From a virus: a stretch of 33,898 nucleotides of DNA. Below the pieces are notes generated by a model. It was not told where the DNA came from, made no database searches, and worked only from the letters and a program-made list of their open reading frames with translations. The stretch lies in the IMG/VR virus record IMGVR_UViG_3300044699_000107, positions 1 through 33,898 of that record; one strand, given 5' to 3'. Positions 1 through 10,063 of this stretch are shown here, one piece after another; position 1 is the first letter of the stretch, and each line of letters starts with the position of its first letter. A program made the position numbers and the translations under genes.

Positions 1-942
1 GGAGGTGGATCTATAACGGACAACCGGATGATGCGGTTGTGGACGACAGGTTCTCCGAGCAGTTCCCCTGGAAGTCGATCCCCAGAAGCTGGCGCCGGAC
101 GTGAAGTTCAGGTTGACGGTGTCGGCGACGCGGACACTGCCAGGCGTTGCACGAGGTAGATCGCGCGCAAGTCGCAGGCGAAGTCCGCCGCCCTCGAATC
201 GTGAAGGCACTCACGAGCCCCGCGTCTCCCAGGTGTTCGTCGCGCAGAGCACCGCCGACGCGACACGCGGCCCGCCGAGCTGCCGCGCCACTGGAAGGCC
301 TCCGTCCGAGCCTGCAGGTTCGCCGCTGGTGTCGAGCCAGGGTGAGCTGGCACGTATCGAGGCGGATACCCAAACCGTCCCGGCCCCATTCAGGACGCGG
401 CCACACGTGCCGAGGACGGGCCCGCGAATGACCGTTCACGATCGGCCCGACGGCGCTGTTGCCTTGATGACGTGGTTCGCGCCGGCTGGCATTGCCGATC
501 CCGTGCACCCAGCCGTCCAATGCAGATGCCGTCGGGAATTAGACGCCGGCCGCCAAACCCTGACACGCGGATCGCCAGGTCGGCAAGCTTCAGCTGGTTG
601 CCGATCGTGTTGGCGCCGCCGTCGGTCGACGTGACCGTGATCGCCGGCGCCGGATTCCCTTCGAGCGTGGTCGTGAGCGAGAGTCCGTGCATTTGAACCG
701 GTGCGCGTAATCCCCGCTGAAGCGGAGCCCGCCGGATCCCCATTGCAGGATCGTGCCCTCGACGCCGGCGCCGTCGAGGCGGAGCGAGCGATTCACGCTC
801 CGCACGTCCCCGTGAAACTGGAAGACGCCCGGCGGGAAGGTGAGATGGAGCGGGGACGAGCCGTTCGCCAGACCTGGTTCAAGAGGGCGGTGTTGTCAAA
901 GGCGCCGTCGCCGCGGAGGCCGCACGCCGTGAGATCGATCAT
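1..942 (-). CDS. Tailspike, pectate-lyase-like beta-helix (C-terminus off window)
   Basis: The product starts at an ATG at 942 (MIDLTACGLRGDGAFDNTAL). The segments LHLTFPPGVFQFHGDV, RSLRLDGAGVEGTILQWG and LSLTTTLEGNPAPAITV can be read after it. The opening Leu-x-Gly-DG-x-x-DNT and the 'GxxxxxTIL' rungs are typical of the pectate-lyase superfamily right-handed beta-helix found in phage tailspikes, which bind or cleave host surface polysaccharide. At least three indels break the frame (near 880, 700 and 590), and the last 400 bases are hard to follow. No catalytic residues can be placed. The gene is the most distal of the tail operon visible here and runs off the left edge. The fold assignment is fairly secure; enzymatic activity is inference. 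Confidence 0.7.
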
Positions 943-967
943 GCGGCCCAGCTTCGGCGGATCGTGG

Positions 968-1555
968 TCACGGCAGCCCCAAGATCGCGCGCCACTCCGA
1001 CCGATGTTTGAGCAGCGTGGCCTCCGGCGTGAGGTATGGGAGATTGGCCATATCCCAGGCACACCGCAGAAACCAGGTCCCCATCCCCGGTCCGGCCCTG
1101 CCCCGCCGCGGCATAGTCGCTAAAGAGTGCGTCGCCGATCGCTTCCCCGAAGGCATCGCCCGGATACGGCACGGGCACGACCGTCGGCGGGTCTGGGACA
1201 TCGGGCGGCGCCGGGGGCAGGTCGAGGCCCGTGCGAACCGGGGCGACCCAGCGCGTCAGATCCTGTAGCGGTTTCTTCGTCAACCAGATCGGCTCGCCCG
1301 CGCCTTCCGCATCGCGCAGCGCATCGAACAGCAGCAGATCGCGGCCGTCGACACTGATGCGCAGAGAATGTCGCGCGAGATCCAGGTGCCGGTCTGCGGT
1401 TGCGGGCAGCGGGAGCCCGTCGGCTTCTTGAGCACGCCGTAGCCCTCCGCGCGATGGATCCAGGCCACGGCATTCAGCAAGTCGCCGAGTTGGTCGGTGC
1501 GCATCGGCGTCGGATAGGCCAGGCGCAGCGTGCGGAGTGTGTCGAGAGGGGTCAT
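968..1555 (-). CDS. Unknown protein upstream of the tailspike
   Basis: The start is the ATG at 1555 (MTPLDTLRTLRLAYPTP). Two or three indels (near 1350 and 1100) split it, but the pieces join into about 195 residues. The N-terminal part (about 1-65) is predicted helical and ends QPQTGTWISRDI. A middle part (ISVDGRDLLLFDALRDAEG, then LTKKPLQDLTRWVAPV) leads to a Pro-rich linker (PPAPPDVPDPPTVVPVPYP). The C-terminal part is DMANLPYLTPEATLLKHRSE, then the stop. It overlaps the preceding small ORF by an ATGA and lies 25 bases before the tailspike start. Similar linker-containing proteins are often found next to phage tailspikes, but I cannot assign a function. A spike-associated or lysis-related role would be a guess. 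Confidence 0.6.
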
Positions 1556-1671
1556 CTGATCCTTTCGTCGATCGCCATCCACGCCGTCTGCGATCGGCCG
1601 CACCGGTGGCGGATCGAAGCGCCGATCGTCAATGTCGCGCGCCGGTCGCCCACGATCCACCGGAGGCCCAT
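1552..1671 (-). CDS. Possible small ORF, 39 aa
   Basis: An uninterrupted 39-codon frame begins at the ATG at 1671 (MGLRWIVGDRRATLTIG) and stops in an ATGA overlap with the next gene. Such overlaps are the norm in this operon. However, in a neighbouring frame the same DNA reads DIDDRRFDPPPVRPIADG, which looks more protein-like and runs straight into the next gene. A single missing base near 1640 may therefore hide the true reading. No family is recognised and the product may not be made as drawn. Confidence 0.3.
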   Translation of the reverse strand: MGLRWIVGDRRATLTIGASIRHRCGRSQTAWMAIDERIR

Positions 1672-1672
1672 G

Positions 1673-2033
1673 TCACCGTAGACCCTTTTTCCGCAACCAC
1701 ACTTTCATGCGCTGAAGCATCGTGGCGTTGACGGCACGATCGTGCGCACGGTCGCGGGCGCCTTGCTCGACTCGATCCAGCACCGACCGATGACGGAGTT
1801 CCACCGCGTGCGACTCCGGTTCGCGATCGTGAACAGGTAGTCGATCTGTCCCTGTGACGACTGCGCCACGCGTCCGGCCGTCCCGATAGCGGCCGGGTCA
1901 GCTTCATCAAACGCAGATGGGCGGGCAAGCCCGGACTCGGCACTCCGATCAGACACGCCGAGTGCCCGCCGTGGCGCTGACTGATCGCGCTCCGCAATAC
2001 CTGGAGACAGACGACACAAATCAAGGCATACAT
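1673..2033 (-). CDS. Unknown protein in the lysis-gene cluster (frameshifted)
   Basis: The gene starts at the ATG at 2033, shortly after the preceding stop, and ends with a Lys/Arg-rich tail (MLQRMKVWLRKKGLR). No single frame covers it. The most protein-like path uses SPGIAERDQSAPRRALGVSD and QSSQGQIDYLFTI, then switches to PESHAVELRHRSVLDRVEQ. That implies one indel near 1990 and another near 1820. The predicted product is about 115 residues, mostly helical and hydrophilic. Its position after several small membrane proteins would suit an endolysin or lysis accessory gene, but I find no catalytic motif to support that. Confidence 0.35.
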
Positions 2034-2043
2034 GGCTCAGCCG

Positions 2044-2186
2044 TCACAGGCGGCCCGCAAGGATCAGGATCACCAGGAGCAACAGCACGAGGCCCACCCC
2101 ACTCCCGCATACGCCGGCCCGCCGCATAGAAGCCGCCGCCGCCGAACACGAGTCACCAGGACGATGAGCAGGACGATCAGATTCAT
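2044..2186 (-). CDS. Small hydrophobic Gly-rich membrane protein (DUF3309-like)
   Basis: The start at 2186 is preceded by a strong ribosome-binding site (AAAGGAGTGACGCC). The peptide of about 46 residues has a first hydrophobic stretch (MNLIVLLIVLV), a glycine-rich middle (FGGGGFY, then GGPAYAGVG) and a second hydrophobic stretch (LVLLLLVILILAGRL, then stop). This resembles the small DUF3309-type membrane peptides of proteobacteria and their phages, whose function is unknown. Two indels (near 2150 and 2085) must be allowed for. The surrounding hydrophobic proteins suggest a lysis or membrane role, which is inference. Confidence 0.55.
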
Positions 2187-2270
2187 GGCGTCACTCCTTT
2201 AACCGGTCAGCGCGGCGCTGGTTGCGGCGGCGTGGACGGCAGTAAGGTGCCGGGCGACTCGGCACATAGA

Positions 2271-2872
2271 TCACTGGGGCGGCGCGGGCGCGGGTGCGAC
2301 CGTCTCCGCTGAGCGCAGCGCGAAGCCGGCGAGGGCGACCAGGAACAGAATCGTGGAGATCCCAGCGGCCAGCCAGGCCGGTTGTCGGCCTGCTGCCGTG
2401 GGCCCCGAGCGTCCCGGCCCGCGACTCTTTCAATCCGACGAGATCGGCACGAATGTTCTTGAACTCCGCGTCCACTTCGGTGCGGGCGACGAACCGTGTC
2501 TCCGATCCATCATCGCGGCCCGCCATTCATTCGCGTTCTCGCGCCACTTCTCGGCGTTGACGTCCGACTTGACGATGGCTTTCTCGAGGCGGCAAAGGCG
2601 GCATTCGTCAAGGTCTCGGCGGACTTGAGCGCCGCGTCCACCTGGGTTTTGTTCGTCGTGGCGCGCTCGGTGTACAGCTTGTCGCGCTCGTCGAATCACT
2701 TTCGTATTGGCCGTGAGTTCCGACAGGAGCAGATCCTTCAGCCCATCGAGCTTCTGTTGAAACAATTCCCGCAGGTCCGCGACGTCGGCCTTGCGCGCCT
2801 CCACGCTCGCGGTGACGCGCGTATCCACGTATTCCCGCAGGGAGATCAGATCGGCGTCGTGCGGCGGGCCAT
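2271..2872 (-). CDS. Coiled-coil protein with C-terminal membrane anchor
   Basis: The start is at 2872, in a TGATG overlap with the previous gene (MARRTTPISLREYVDTRV). A long charged coiled coil follows: ADVADLRELFQQKLDGLKDL, then ELTANTKVI, then LEKAIVKSDVNAEKWRENAN, then RTEVDAEFKNIRADLVGLKE. It ends with one membrane segment (ISTILFLVALAGFAL) and a short Pro/Ala tail. Length is about 200 residues after correcting four or so indels (near 2850, 2690, 2515 and 2390). A coiled coil plus C-terminal transmembrane helix resembles XhlA-type and spanin-like lysis accessory proteins of phages. Its place next to a holin-like gene supports a lysis role, but this is not proven. Confidence 0.55.
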
Positions 2873-3166
2873 CAGTCCGTCACCACCGGCGGATCCGGGG
2901 GGCCAATCTTCGGCACTTCCACGGGGGTGCTCGTGCCCGGGACACTCAACACCACGGGCCGTACCGTCAACTTCCGCACACCATGTTCACGAGGCCGACG
3001 GCGATGAGGACACGCGGGAGCCAGGCGAGCGGATGAGGGCGACGATTTCAGGCTCGGCGGAGAGGCCGATCACGGCGGTGATCACGGCCACCCAGAACGT
3101 GCGGGAGGAGAAGAGCGAGATCGCCCAGTACTCAACCGTCGGCGGCGGACGGGGATCGGCACTCAT
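2872..3166 (-). CDS. Holin-like membrane protein
   Basis: The start at 3166 is in an ATGA overlap with the upstream gene (MSADPRPPPTVEYWAISLFS). A short proline-rich N-terminus is followed by two hydrophobic stretches: FWVAVITAVIGL and, after an indel near 3030, LPRVLIAVGLVNMV. The C-terminus is a hydrophilic tail (PVVLSVPGTSTPVEVPKIG, ending PPVVTD). Total is about 97 residues. Small size, two membrane helices and position after the tail genes fit a holin or a small tail-associated membrane protein. Neither can be confirmed from sequence alone. Confidence 0.5.
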
Positions 3167-3394
3167 GGGGTGTCCTTCTTCGCTGGATCGGTTTCAGCTC
3201 GAGCGTGTCGGTGATCTGATAGCCGGCCGGCGTCATCGACGCGATCAACGCCTGGAGCCGGAGCTGCGCGAGCTCCACCGCCTGCACGGCGTTTGGATCT
3301 GGAGCTTCTGGATCGCGCTCAGCGTTGGGGCGGTGGCCTCCTGCGCGGTCACGGGCAGCGCGCAGAGGAGCAGGACGGCGAGGAGCAGTCTCAT
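3163..3394 (-). CDS. Small exported protein with signal peptide
   Basis: The N-terminus is a classical signal peptide (MRLLLAVLLLCALPVTAQE) with a likely cleavage after TA. The mature part is a helix (PTLSAIQKLQIQNAVQAVEL, then AQLRLQALIASMTPAGY), ending KPDPAKKDTP. Two indels (near 3295 and 3185) are needed to join it, giving about 77 residues. It overlaps the fibre gene (stop at 3391) and the next gene (start at 3166), so it is translationally coupled to both. A periplasmic helical protein between a fibre and a holin-like gene could be an o-spanin-like or lysis factor, but there is no lipobox. The function is unknown. Confidence 0.55.
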
Positions 3395-6050
3395 GGCACC
3401 CTCAGCTTTAACGCCTCGAGATCGGCACTCAGCTCTTGAACGTCCGCACGAGGATGGGAATCAGGCCGATGTAATCCACCTGCAGCATGCCGTCGGCGTT
3501 TCCGGCGTCACCATGCCGTTGTTCCGCACGAGGATCGGAAGACCTTCGCGACGTCTTGCGCGCGTAGGCCGGCTGCCGCGTCGTGCGGTCGTCGCCGACT
3601 TGCCAGCGAAAGGTGCCCGGCGAGAGCTTGTTCACCGACGACAGCGCGGAGCCGGCGAACGGTTGAAAGTCTTGTTTTAGACGCCCATCGGACGCGATGG
3701 CGATGCAGCCGAGGTCGGTCGTGTCGATCCAGATCCGCGCACACGAGGCGTTCACTGATGTTGAAGGGATTCGCCACCGCGCCCCGCCGTCCCCGCCCGT
3801 CCCGTAAGCCGGTGCCGGATGTGATGGCGTTAGTCGTCACGAAGGTCTGGAGGCGCCAAACGTCGCCGCGAGCACCCCACGGGAGTAGACGCGGACGTTA
3901 CCGGAAGCATGCTGCGCCGCGAGTGACAGCCCCCGCCCCTTGAGCATCCAACGTCAGGACACTCGCCCCATAGGGCGCACCGAATACGCTTGTGCTGGAG
4001 AAGGCGACGAGCTGACCGATATTCGCGGTGGCGTCGTTCCCGAATTGCAGCCCCACATAATCGCCGGTACCCGCCGCCGAATTCCGGATGGTGACCACTT
4101 GCTCCCTGTTCCACTCGCGTTGAAGCTGTGCGTTCCGAAGCCGGTGGCGGTGAGCAGCGCCCGCGATATTCACCGCCGTGAGCGCGCCGAGCACGGGTTG
4201 GATATTCACGTTCTCGCATTGAGGTCAATCGTGCCGACCGTGCTCGTGGCTGAGAACCTGAAGCTGGCTTCCCGTTGACCGACGACCGCGCAAACAGGAG
4301 ATGTCGGCGGTAATGCCTGTCTCGTCGAGGATGTTATAAATCGCCATGCCTCGTGTCGTTGACGCGGCGCCGGCATACATCCCAAACAAGGCCCTTGATA
4401 GCCGACGGATCGGTGAAGCGATACGACGCCGTTGACGCAAACGCCGTGGGTGTCGTCAACACCACACCCGCGGCGCCAATCGCCAGATTATTGGACACTA
4501 ACGTCAAGTCGGTGCCGTCCCAGGCCAACCGATTGCCGGCCGTCGTGCCCACCGGAACCGGGGTGTGCCGGCGTTATAGTCCAGCCAGTAGCCCGTGCCC
4601 GTGGCGAACGCCGTCGCATTGGACCGAATCACCCCCGCCGTCCCGATGCTCAGGTCGCCGACGATGCTCAGGTTCCCGCTCGTATCGGCCACGAACTTAT
4701 TCGTCGTGCTGTTCCGAATCCGGAAGCCGTTCGTCGCATCGACCGTCACATTCGTCGCTGCCGCATCGCCGAACGCGCGCCGTAGGTCGTCGCGCCGTAG
4801 CCGTAGAGCCCGTTCAGGTTGCCGATGGCCCAGCGCGGCGCGATGTTGTTGTAGGTCGTGCCAGTGCGCACGTTGCCGACAATGGTCGGGCCGCTCCCCG
4901 AGAGCACCCCCGCTGTCGAATAGAGGTCGATAAAGCCGTTCCCCGTGTCCCGTGTCAGCGCCGCATCCCCGCGAACCATCATTCGCGCCCGAGCCATCCA
5001 GGTTCCGCGTGACCGTATAGGTGTAGGCACCCGCACTGCCGCCCCGCCACTCGTCACGGCCATGAATTTCGAGCTTGCTGTCGGCCTCTAGATAGATCCG
5101 GTCACATTGACGAAGTTGTTGTACTTCACCGTGATCGTCGTTGTCGCCGCCAGCAGGTCCGTGGCCAGAATGTTCGTCGGTGCCACAAGCACGCGCCCGC
5201 CAATCGTAGCCATCGTGTTCTGGGCCACCAGCGTCTCGACCCACAGCTCCGCCGCATGCAGCGTCAGATACTTCTTACTGAGCGTGCCAGGTTGCTGAAA
5301 TAGTTCGTCAACGGGTGCACGTTCGCAGTGAATGTCGCCGTTTGCCCGGCGCCGAATGTCGCTGCCAGCGTGTTGCGGGACCAAATAGTAACGTCCCAGC
5401 AGCATCAGCAGCCCTAAGTTGTAGCCGCCTGTTCCACTTCCATACAACATCACTCCTGCTGGTCCATCGTGCCGTCATTGGCGTAACCTTGCGAAGTGAC
5501 CTGTAAGTAGCCGTCGTGGTCCCAGCACTTACTCTGTGATAGGCCCGTGTGTTGTCCCCGATGTAGTGTTCTCTAGAACAAGATGTTAGCGGTTGCGCCA
5601 CCTGCACTGAAGGTGTGTGTCCCGAAGCCGTTGACGGTGAGAAGGCCGCAACGGTGAGCGCCCTGCGAAACTGTTCGTGCCGACATTGGAGAACGCGTTC
5701 GCCGCATTCAACAACGGCACGTTGGCCTCGACTGGACCGTTCCCGAGGGTATCGGTGCCCGTCCATTTCGTCAGGGTGCCCGACGTACCGGTCCCGAGAG
5801 CAGGCTACTGAGCCGTTCGTGACCTTCACCCAGAGCGTCGTGCGGTGCCGCTCACCTTCCGCCAGATGTCGTAGGGCGAGTTGGTCTGATGCCAGGTGTC
5901 GCAGACGTTGCCCGTCACCAAGCCTTCGGGTGAGCCGCTACCGCTCATCTCGACACATGGGCCGGTACTCAACCGGAAGCGATCCGCGGTCACCGTCTGC
6001 GCGGACGCCGACGACGCGAGCAACACGAACAGCAGCGACAAATATTTCAT
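3391..6050 (-). CDS. Tail fibre with signal-peptide-like N-terminus and S74 chaperone domain
   Basis: The gene of about 880 codons starts at 6050 with a hydrophobic leader (MKYLSLLFVLLASSASA). It continues with repeated fibre motifs: GTLTKWTGTDTLGNGPVEAN, ALTV...LLTVNGFGTHTFSAG, RNSTTNKFVADTSGNLSIVG, TAGVIRSNATAFATGTGYWL and a second copy (NLAIGAAGVVLTTPTAFAST). The C-terminus (DGRLKQDFQPFAGSALSSV, KLSPGTFRWQVGDD, GLRAQDVAKVFPI, QVDYIGLIPILVRTF) matches the Peptidase_S74 intramolecular chaperone, which trimerises fibres and then cuts itself off. The SDGRLKQD segment holds the usual Ser-Asp-x-Arg-Leu-Lys site. At least eight indels break the frame. It sits directly after the tail hub gene, as fibres do. 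The leader on a virion protein is unusual. Confidence 0.75.
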
Positions 6051-7465
6051 TCGAGGTATCCCGTGCCCTGCACATCTTTGTTCGCGGTGCCTGGAGTAAT
6101 TGCAATTCGTACAGCTTGCTGCCCGCGGTGAGCGTCAGCCAAACGTCACCGTCGTCCCACGAGGTGGACGTGACCACCGAGCTGGTCCCGGTCGCGGCGG
6201 TGCTGTCCGAGACGTTGTAGAGCCGGGCCTGGACGCTGATGCCCGCATCCGCGCCGCAGCCGTGCCACGACCGTGGCCGCCGTGGTGCCCCGGGTGACCG
6301 TGTCGATCTGCACCTGAATCGCGCCCTGGCCAATCACGCCGCCGCCCGAGGCCGGTACCCAGGTGGGCGTGGCGCTGCGGGTCGAGTCGAGGCCGGAGCC
6401 GCGAGAAATAGGCGAACCGGTGGCGCTGGTGCCGCCGGAGCCGCCCCCAACCACGGTCGATCCGCCGCTGCCGCTCCCCCACTGCTTATACGTGTACCCG
6501 CCAGGTGGCCTGGATGGCCGAGCCTTCGATGCGATCACGGCGTATTCCAGAATCCCCCGCGGCGTGGCCCGGGTCGTGATGTCCGTAATTAGGAAGGTGG
6601 TGTTGAGGCCCCGCTGCGAGACCGTAATTGTCTGCATCATCCCGACCGTCAGGCCGTATTCGCGGGTCGTGTAGCTCACCTTGTTCAGAATCGGCAAACT
6701 CTGCGCGAGGATCATGTCGGCCATTGCTTGCTGGCGACTTGACTCGTTGGCGTCCGACAGGTGACGAGCGTTTCCCAATAGCCGTGCGCGGCCTGCTCGG
6801 CCACGTCGTTCGCTTCCGCGGACCGCAGCGCCGACCGCACCAGCACCCGGTTCGCGTAGTTCTCACGCGTGGCTCGACGGTAATGTCCCCGAGGGCTTTA
6901 CACCCACGCCGGCCACGATGTCGAACGGCGCCGTGTTCGTCGTGGGCGCTTCCATGCGCAGCACTTGGTTGTCGTTCACGTTCCAGAGCCAGCCGCCCGA
7001 CTGGATGGACAGGTCGTTCAGGACATCGACGCCCTTCATGTTCACGTAGCTGAGCGCCGGCAACGTCGGCCCGTTGACTTGGGAGACATGCAAGCCCCCG
7101 GCGTGATGTAGCCCACGATGGCCGTCAGCGCCGCCTTGAGGTTTCCGGCCGGAATGTCCATGGTGATAAACCGCCGACTCGCATAGGCATTGAAATCGTT
7201 CGCGGTGAACCGGGTTTGAAAGGCCGTGAGGCCGACGCGACCCGGGCCGTGTTCCACGAACGACGTCACCGGCCCCGAACAGGATCACGCCGTGCGTGGT
7301 GTCGATCACTTCGGTGAGCTGATCGAGGTCCATGTGATACACACCATCGGCCGACAGAATCTCGCCCGTGAACACCCCGATCCCGTTGAGCGTGCGTTGA
7401 ATCGTCCAGCCCAGCGCCAAGTAGGCCGTGAGCGGCGTGGCGTTGATGGTGAGCGTCGTGGCCAT
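6047..7465 (-). CDS. Tail tip hub protein (siphovirus baseplate hub type)
   Basis: The start is at 7465, overlapping the end of the tape measure region (MATTLTINATPLTAYLALGW). The reading continues through GRVGLTAFQTRFTANDFNAY, IPAGNLKAALTAIVGYITPG, NDLSIQSGGWLWNVNDNQVL, ANRVLVRSALRSAEANDVAE, MADMILAQSLPILNKVSYTT and GLNTTFLITDITTRATPRGI. A Gly/Ser linker (KQWGSGSGGSTVVGGGSGGT) and a beta-rich tail (ARLYNVSDSTAATG, DGDVWLTLTAGSKLYELQLL) end in GTGYLE. This order of phospholipase- or gp27-like hub core, linker and small beta domain, directly after the tape measure, is typical of the siphovirus tail hub that closes the tube and carries the fibres. About six indels interrupt it. Reconstructed length is near 470 residues. 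Confidence 0.7.
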
Positions 7466-10063
7466 TTAGCGCAGGCCAAAGCGTTTCACCACGCCGGGGA
7501 TCTGCGGGACGACCACTTCGGCGAGCACCCGCCCGTCCACCTCGAGCACGGCCGTCCCGCCGCCGCTCGTCGCCGCGTCGCCGCCGGTCCCGGCCGCCGG
7601 CCCGGTCGAGGGCATCGACACGCGACCGCCCGGCAGATCCGGCACGTCCCACACAATCGGAATATGAATCGGCGCCGGGTCGATCGCCTCGAGCGCCGCC
7701 TGGAGCGCCTCGGCGGCTTCCTTCGCGTCCGTCTCGAGCTTCCGGGCCTGCGCTTCACTCTGCTTCTGGAGTGCCGCCATCTGGCCGCGGGTCTGTTTCT
7801 CGATCACCCCATCACGCGCTCGGGCGCTTCGTCCGCGACGGAGTCCGACAGCCGTTTGAATTCCTCATCCAGGGCGCTCAGGGCATCGGTCACCCCTTCC
7901 ACGGCGGCGGGGTCGATCTCACCTAAGGCGATCCCCTGCTTGCGCGCGAAGTCCGCCCAGGCCGTCGCCAGTTGCTCGGCCGAGTACGTGCCCGCCCGCT
8001 CCATGTACTCGAAGACGGCCTTCGACTGGTCGGCGATCGCCTGCAGTTCCGCCTCGGTGGAGATGCCCATCGCGTGGATGGCGTCGATGATGGCGGTTCT
8101 GCGCGTCGAGATTCGCATCGATCGTGGCGCGGTCCCTGTCTGAGCGCGAGGCCCAGAACCGCTCGACATCCGCGCGGGCCTGCTCGGCGGACAACCCCAG
8201 GGCGAGATAGGCATCCGCCACCCCAATGAGCACGGCCGCTGAATCGTTGCCGATGGTCCGTCCGAACAGCTCCGCGTGCCCCCTTCAAGTTTCTGCGCCG
8301 CCGTCAGCGTGCCGTAGATCGAGGCGTTGAAGGCATCCAGGGCCGCGTTCGCGCGCTTCACGTCCTCGCTCATGCTCACGAACGCGATCCCGGCTTGGAT
8401 GCCCATCGAGATCAGCGCCGCGTACCCCGTCGCCATCGTCGCGATCGAGCTCGCCGTGTTGGTGGCCATCGTGGCGGCGGCCTTGGTGATGGACTCGAAC
8501 GCCTGGGTGGCGACACTCGCGGCTCCGATGACTTGGCTCATGCCCTTCACGACGCCGCCGAACGAGTCGCCGCTGATTTGCGCCAGCGTGCCCAGGCTGC
8601 TCGCCAGGGCATCGAGCTCCTGGCCGAACGACTGGGCCTTCTCTTTTGCGCCCTCGAGGAGCGCCCCGTGAACGCCCACTCCTGCGCGTAGTCGTGGATC
8701 TTCTGCGCATCGACGTGCTCGCCGAGCTTCTCGAGATCGTCGGCGAAGATGCGCGCCACGTTGTCCGTCGTCCAGCCGTGCCGCTCCAAGTCGGCGAGAT
8801 CCTTCGTGAGCGTGCGAATCTGCCCGCCGAGCTTCAGCACGCTATCATCGACGAACCCGAACTGCCCGCGACGCCGGGGAGGACGTTCTCGAGCTTCCGG
8901 ATCTCGCCGTGCAGCTTCGTGAGTTCGTCTTTGTGTTTCTGCGCGGCGGCCGCGCTCTTGGCGGAGGCCTGCTCTTGCTTCTGCAGCAGATCTTGATAGA
9001 TCCGCATTTCGGTTTCGAGATCCTGGAGCGGGCCGACCATGGCGGCCGGACCGGCCCCCGTCGCCGCGGGCAGTTCACGTCCGACCCGGCCGGTTGCTGT
9101 CAAAGGACGCGCGGCCGAAGGACCGACTGCCGGGAGCTCCGCTAGGAAGACGATCGCCTCGGCCGACATGCCCTTGAAGGTGCGCCACCAGCTCGCGAGT
9201 GTGTCGCCCGCCTTGTCCATCGCGATGACCGTCTCGTCGCTCATCCCCACCGCGGCGTTTTTCACGTCATCGAAGCCGCGCTTCAACGTCGGAGGACCGC
9301 CACGCCGGTTTTCCCAAAGAGGTCCGTCGCGAGCTGCGCCTGGAGGACGGATCTTTGACGGCGCGCACCGCATTCCGCGAGCGCGAGGAACTGGAGCTCT
9401 GGGGCCAGGTTGCGAATGTCGGCGAAGTTGATCTTGAGGATGTCCAGCGCCGACTTGAACGCCGGGTCATCGAACCGCTTCTGCATCATGTTCACAGAGG
9501 CGGCGAGTTCTTCCACCGTGTTCCCGCGTCGTCGCCGGCCACCTGGAATTTCTGCAGCCACTGGATCGACACCGCGGTCTTGTCGTGCATCTTCACGAGC
9601 GCGTCCGCATCGGCGAGCAGCGACCGCCCAAAATTCACCAGGGCCCCGACACTCAGCCCGACGCCAAAGGCCCCGAGGAGGCCCGTGACCTTTCCGAGCG
9701 ACGCCGACCAGCCCGACGTGGCGGCTTCGGCCTGCTTCGCCGCCGCCGCGATCTTCTGGAGGCCTGGCGGCACGTCGATCCCGAGCCGGCGCATCTTCTC
9801 CGGCCGCTTCCGCCGCCTTCGCGCCCGCGGCCTGGAGTTCGCGCCCGGTGCAGCCGAGCGATGCTCCCCGCATCCCCGAGGACGCGCGCCATGAGCGTCG
9901 CTTCCTGGATCAGCTTCCGGCCAGAGAACTGGTCCACCATGCGATTCAGCGCGGGGCCGACCTTGTTCGCGCCAGACTCGAAGTCCTTCAGCTTGATCAG
10001 CGATTGATCAACCGCTGTGCGGAACTGCTCAAAGTCGGCCTTAAAAACCGCTGAGACTGCCAT
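7466..10063 (-). CDS. Tape measure protein (multiply frameshifted)
   Basis: The start is at 10063 (MAVSAVFKADFEQFRTAVDQ). The N-terminal half is helical and Ala-rich (GLQKIAAAAKQAEAATSGW, KVTGLLGAFGVGLSVGALVN). It is followed by a coiled coil (RIYQDLLQKQEQASAKSAAA, KHKDELTKLHGEIRKLENVL). A hydrophobic stretch (SIATMATGYAALISMGIQAG) near 8400-8460 is the usual membrane segment. The C-terminal part contains DAIHAMGISTEAELQAIADQ and ends in a beta-like IHIPIVWDVPDLPGG region typical of siphovirus tape measures. At least six indels (near 9860, 9520, 9340, 8845, 8650, 8280 and 8100) and one near 7805 must be corrected. About 865 residues implies a tail of roughly 130 nm by the usual 1.5 angstrom per residue rule. 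The final 7466-7807 piece could instead be a separate gene with a GTG start. Confidence 0.8.

Noticed and set aside
2496-3680. A 394-codon open frame on the plus strand
   Set aside because: Its product is Arg/Ser/Pro-rich without domains and is opposite the fibre end and the small membrane protein genes, which make sense on the minus strand.
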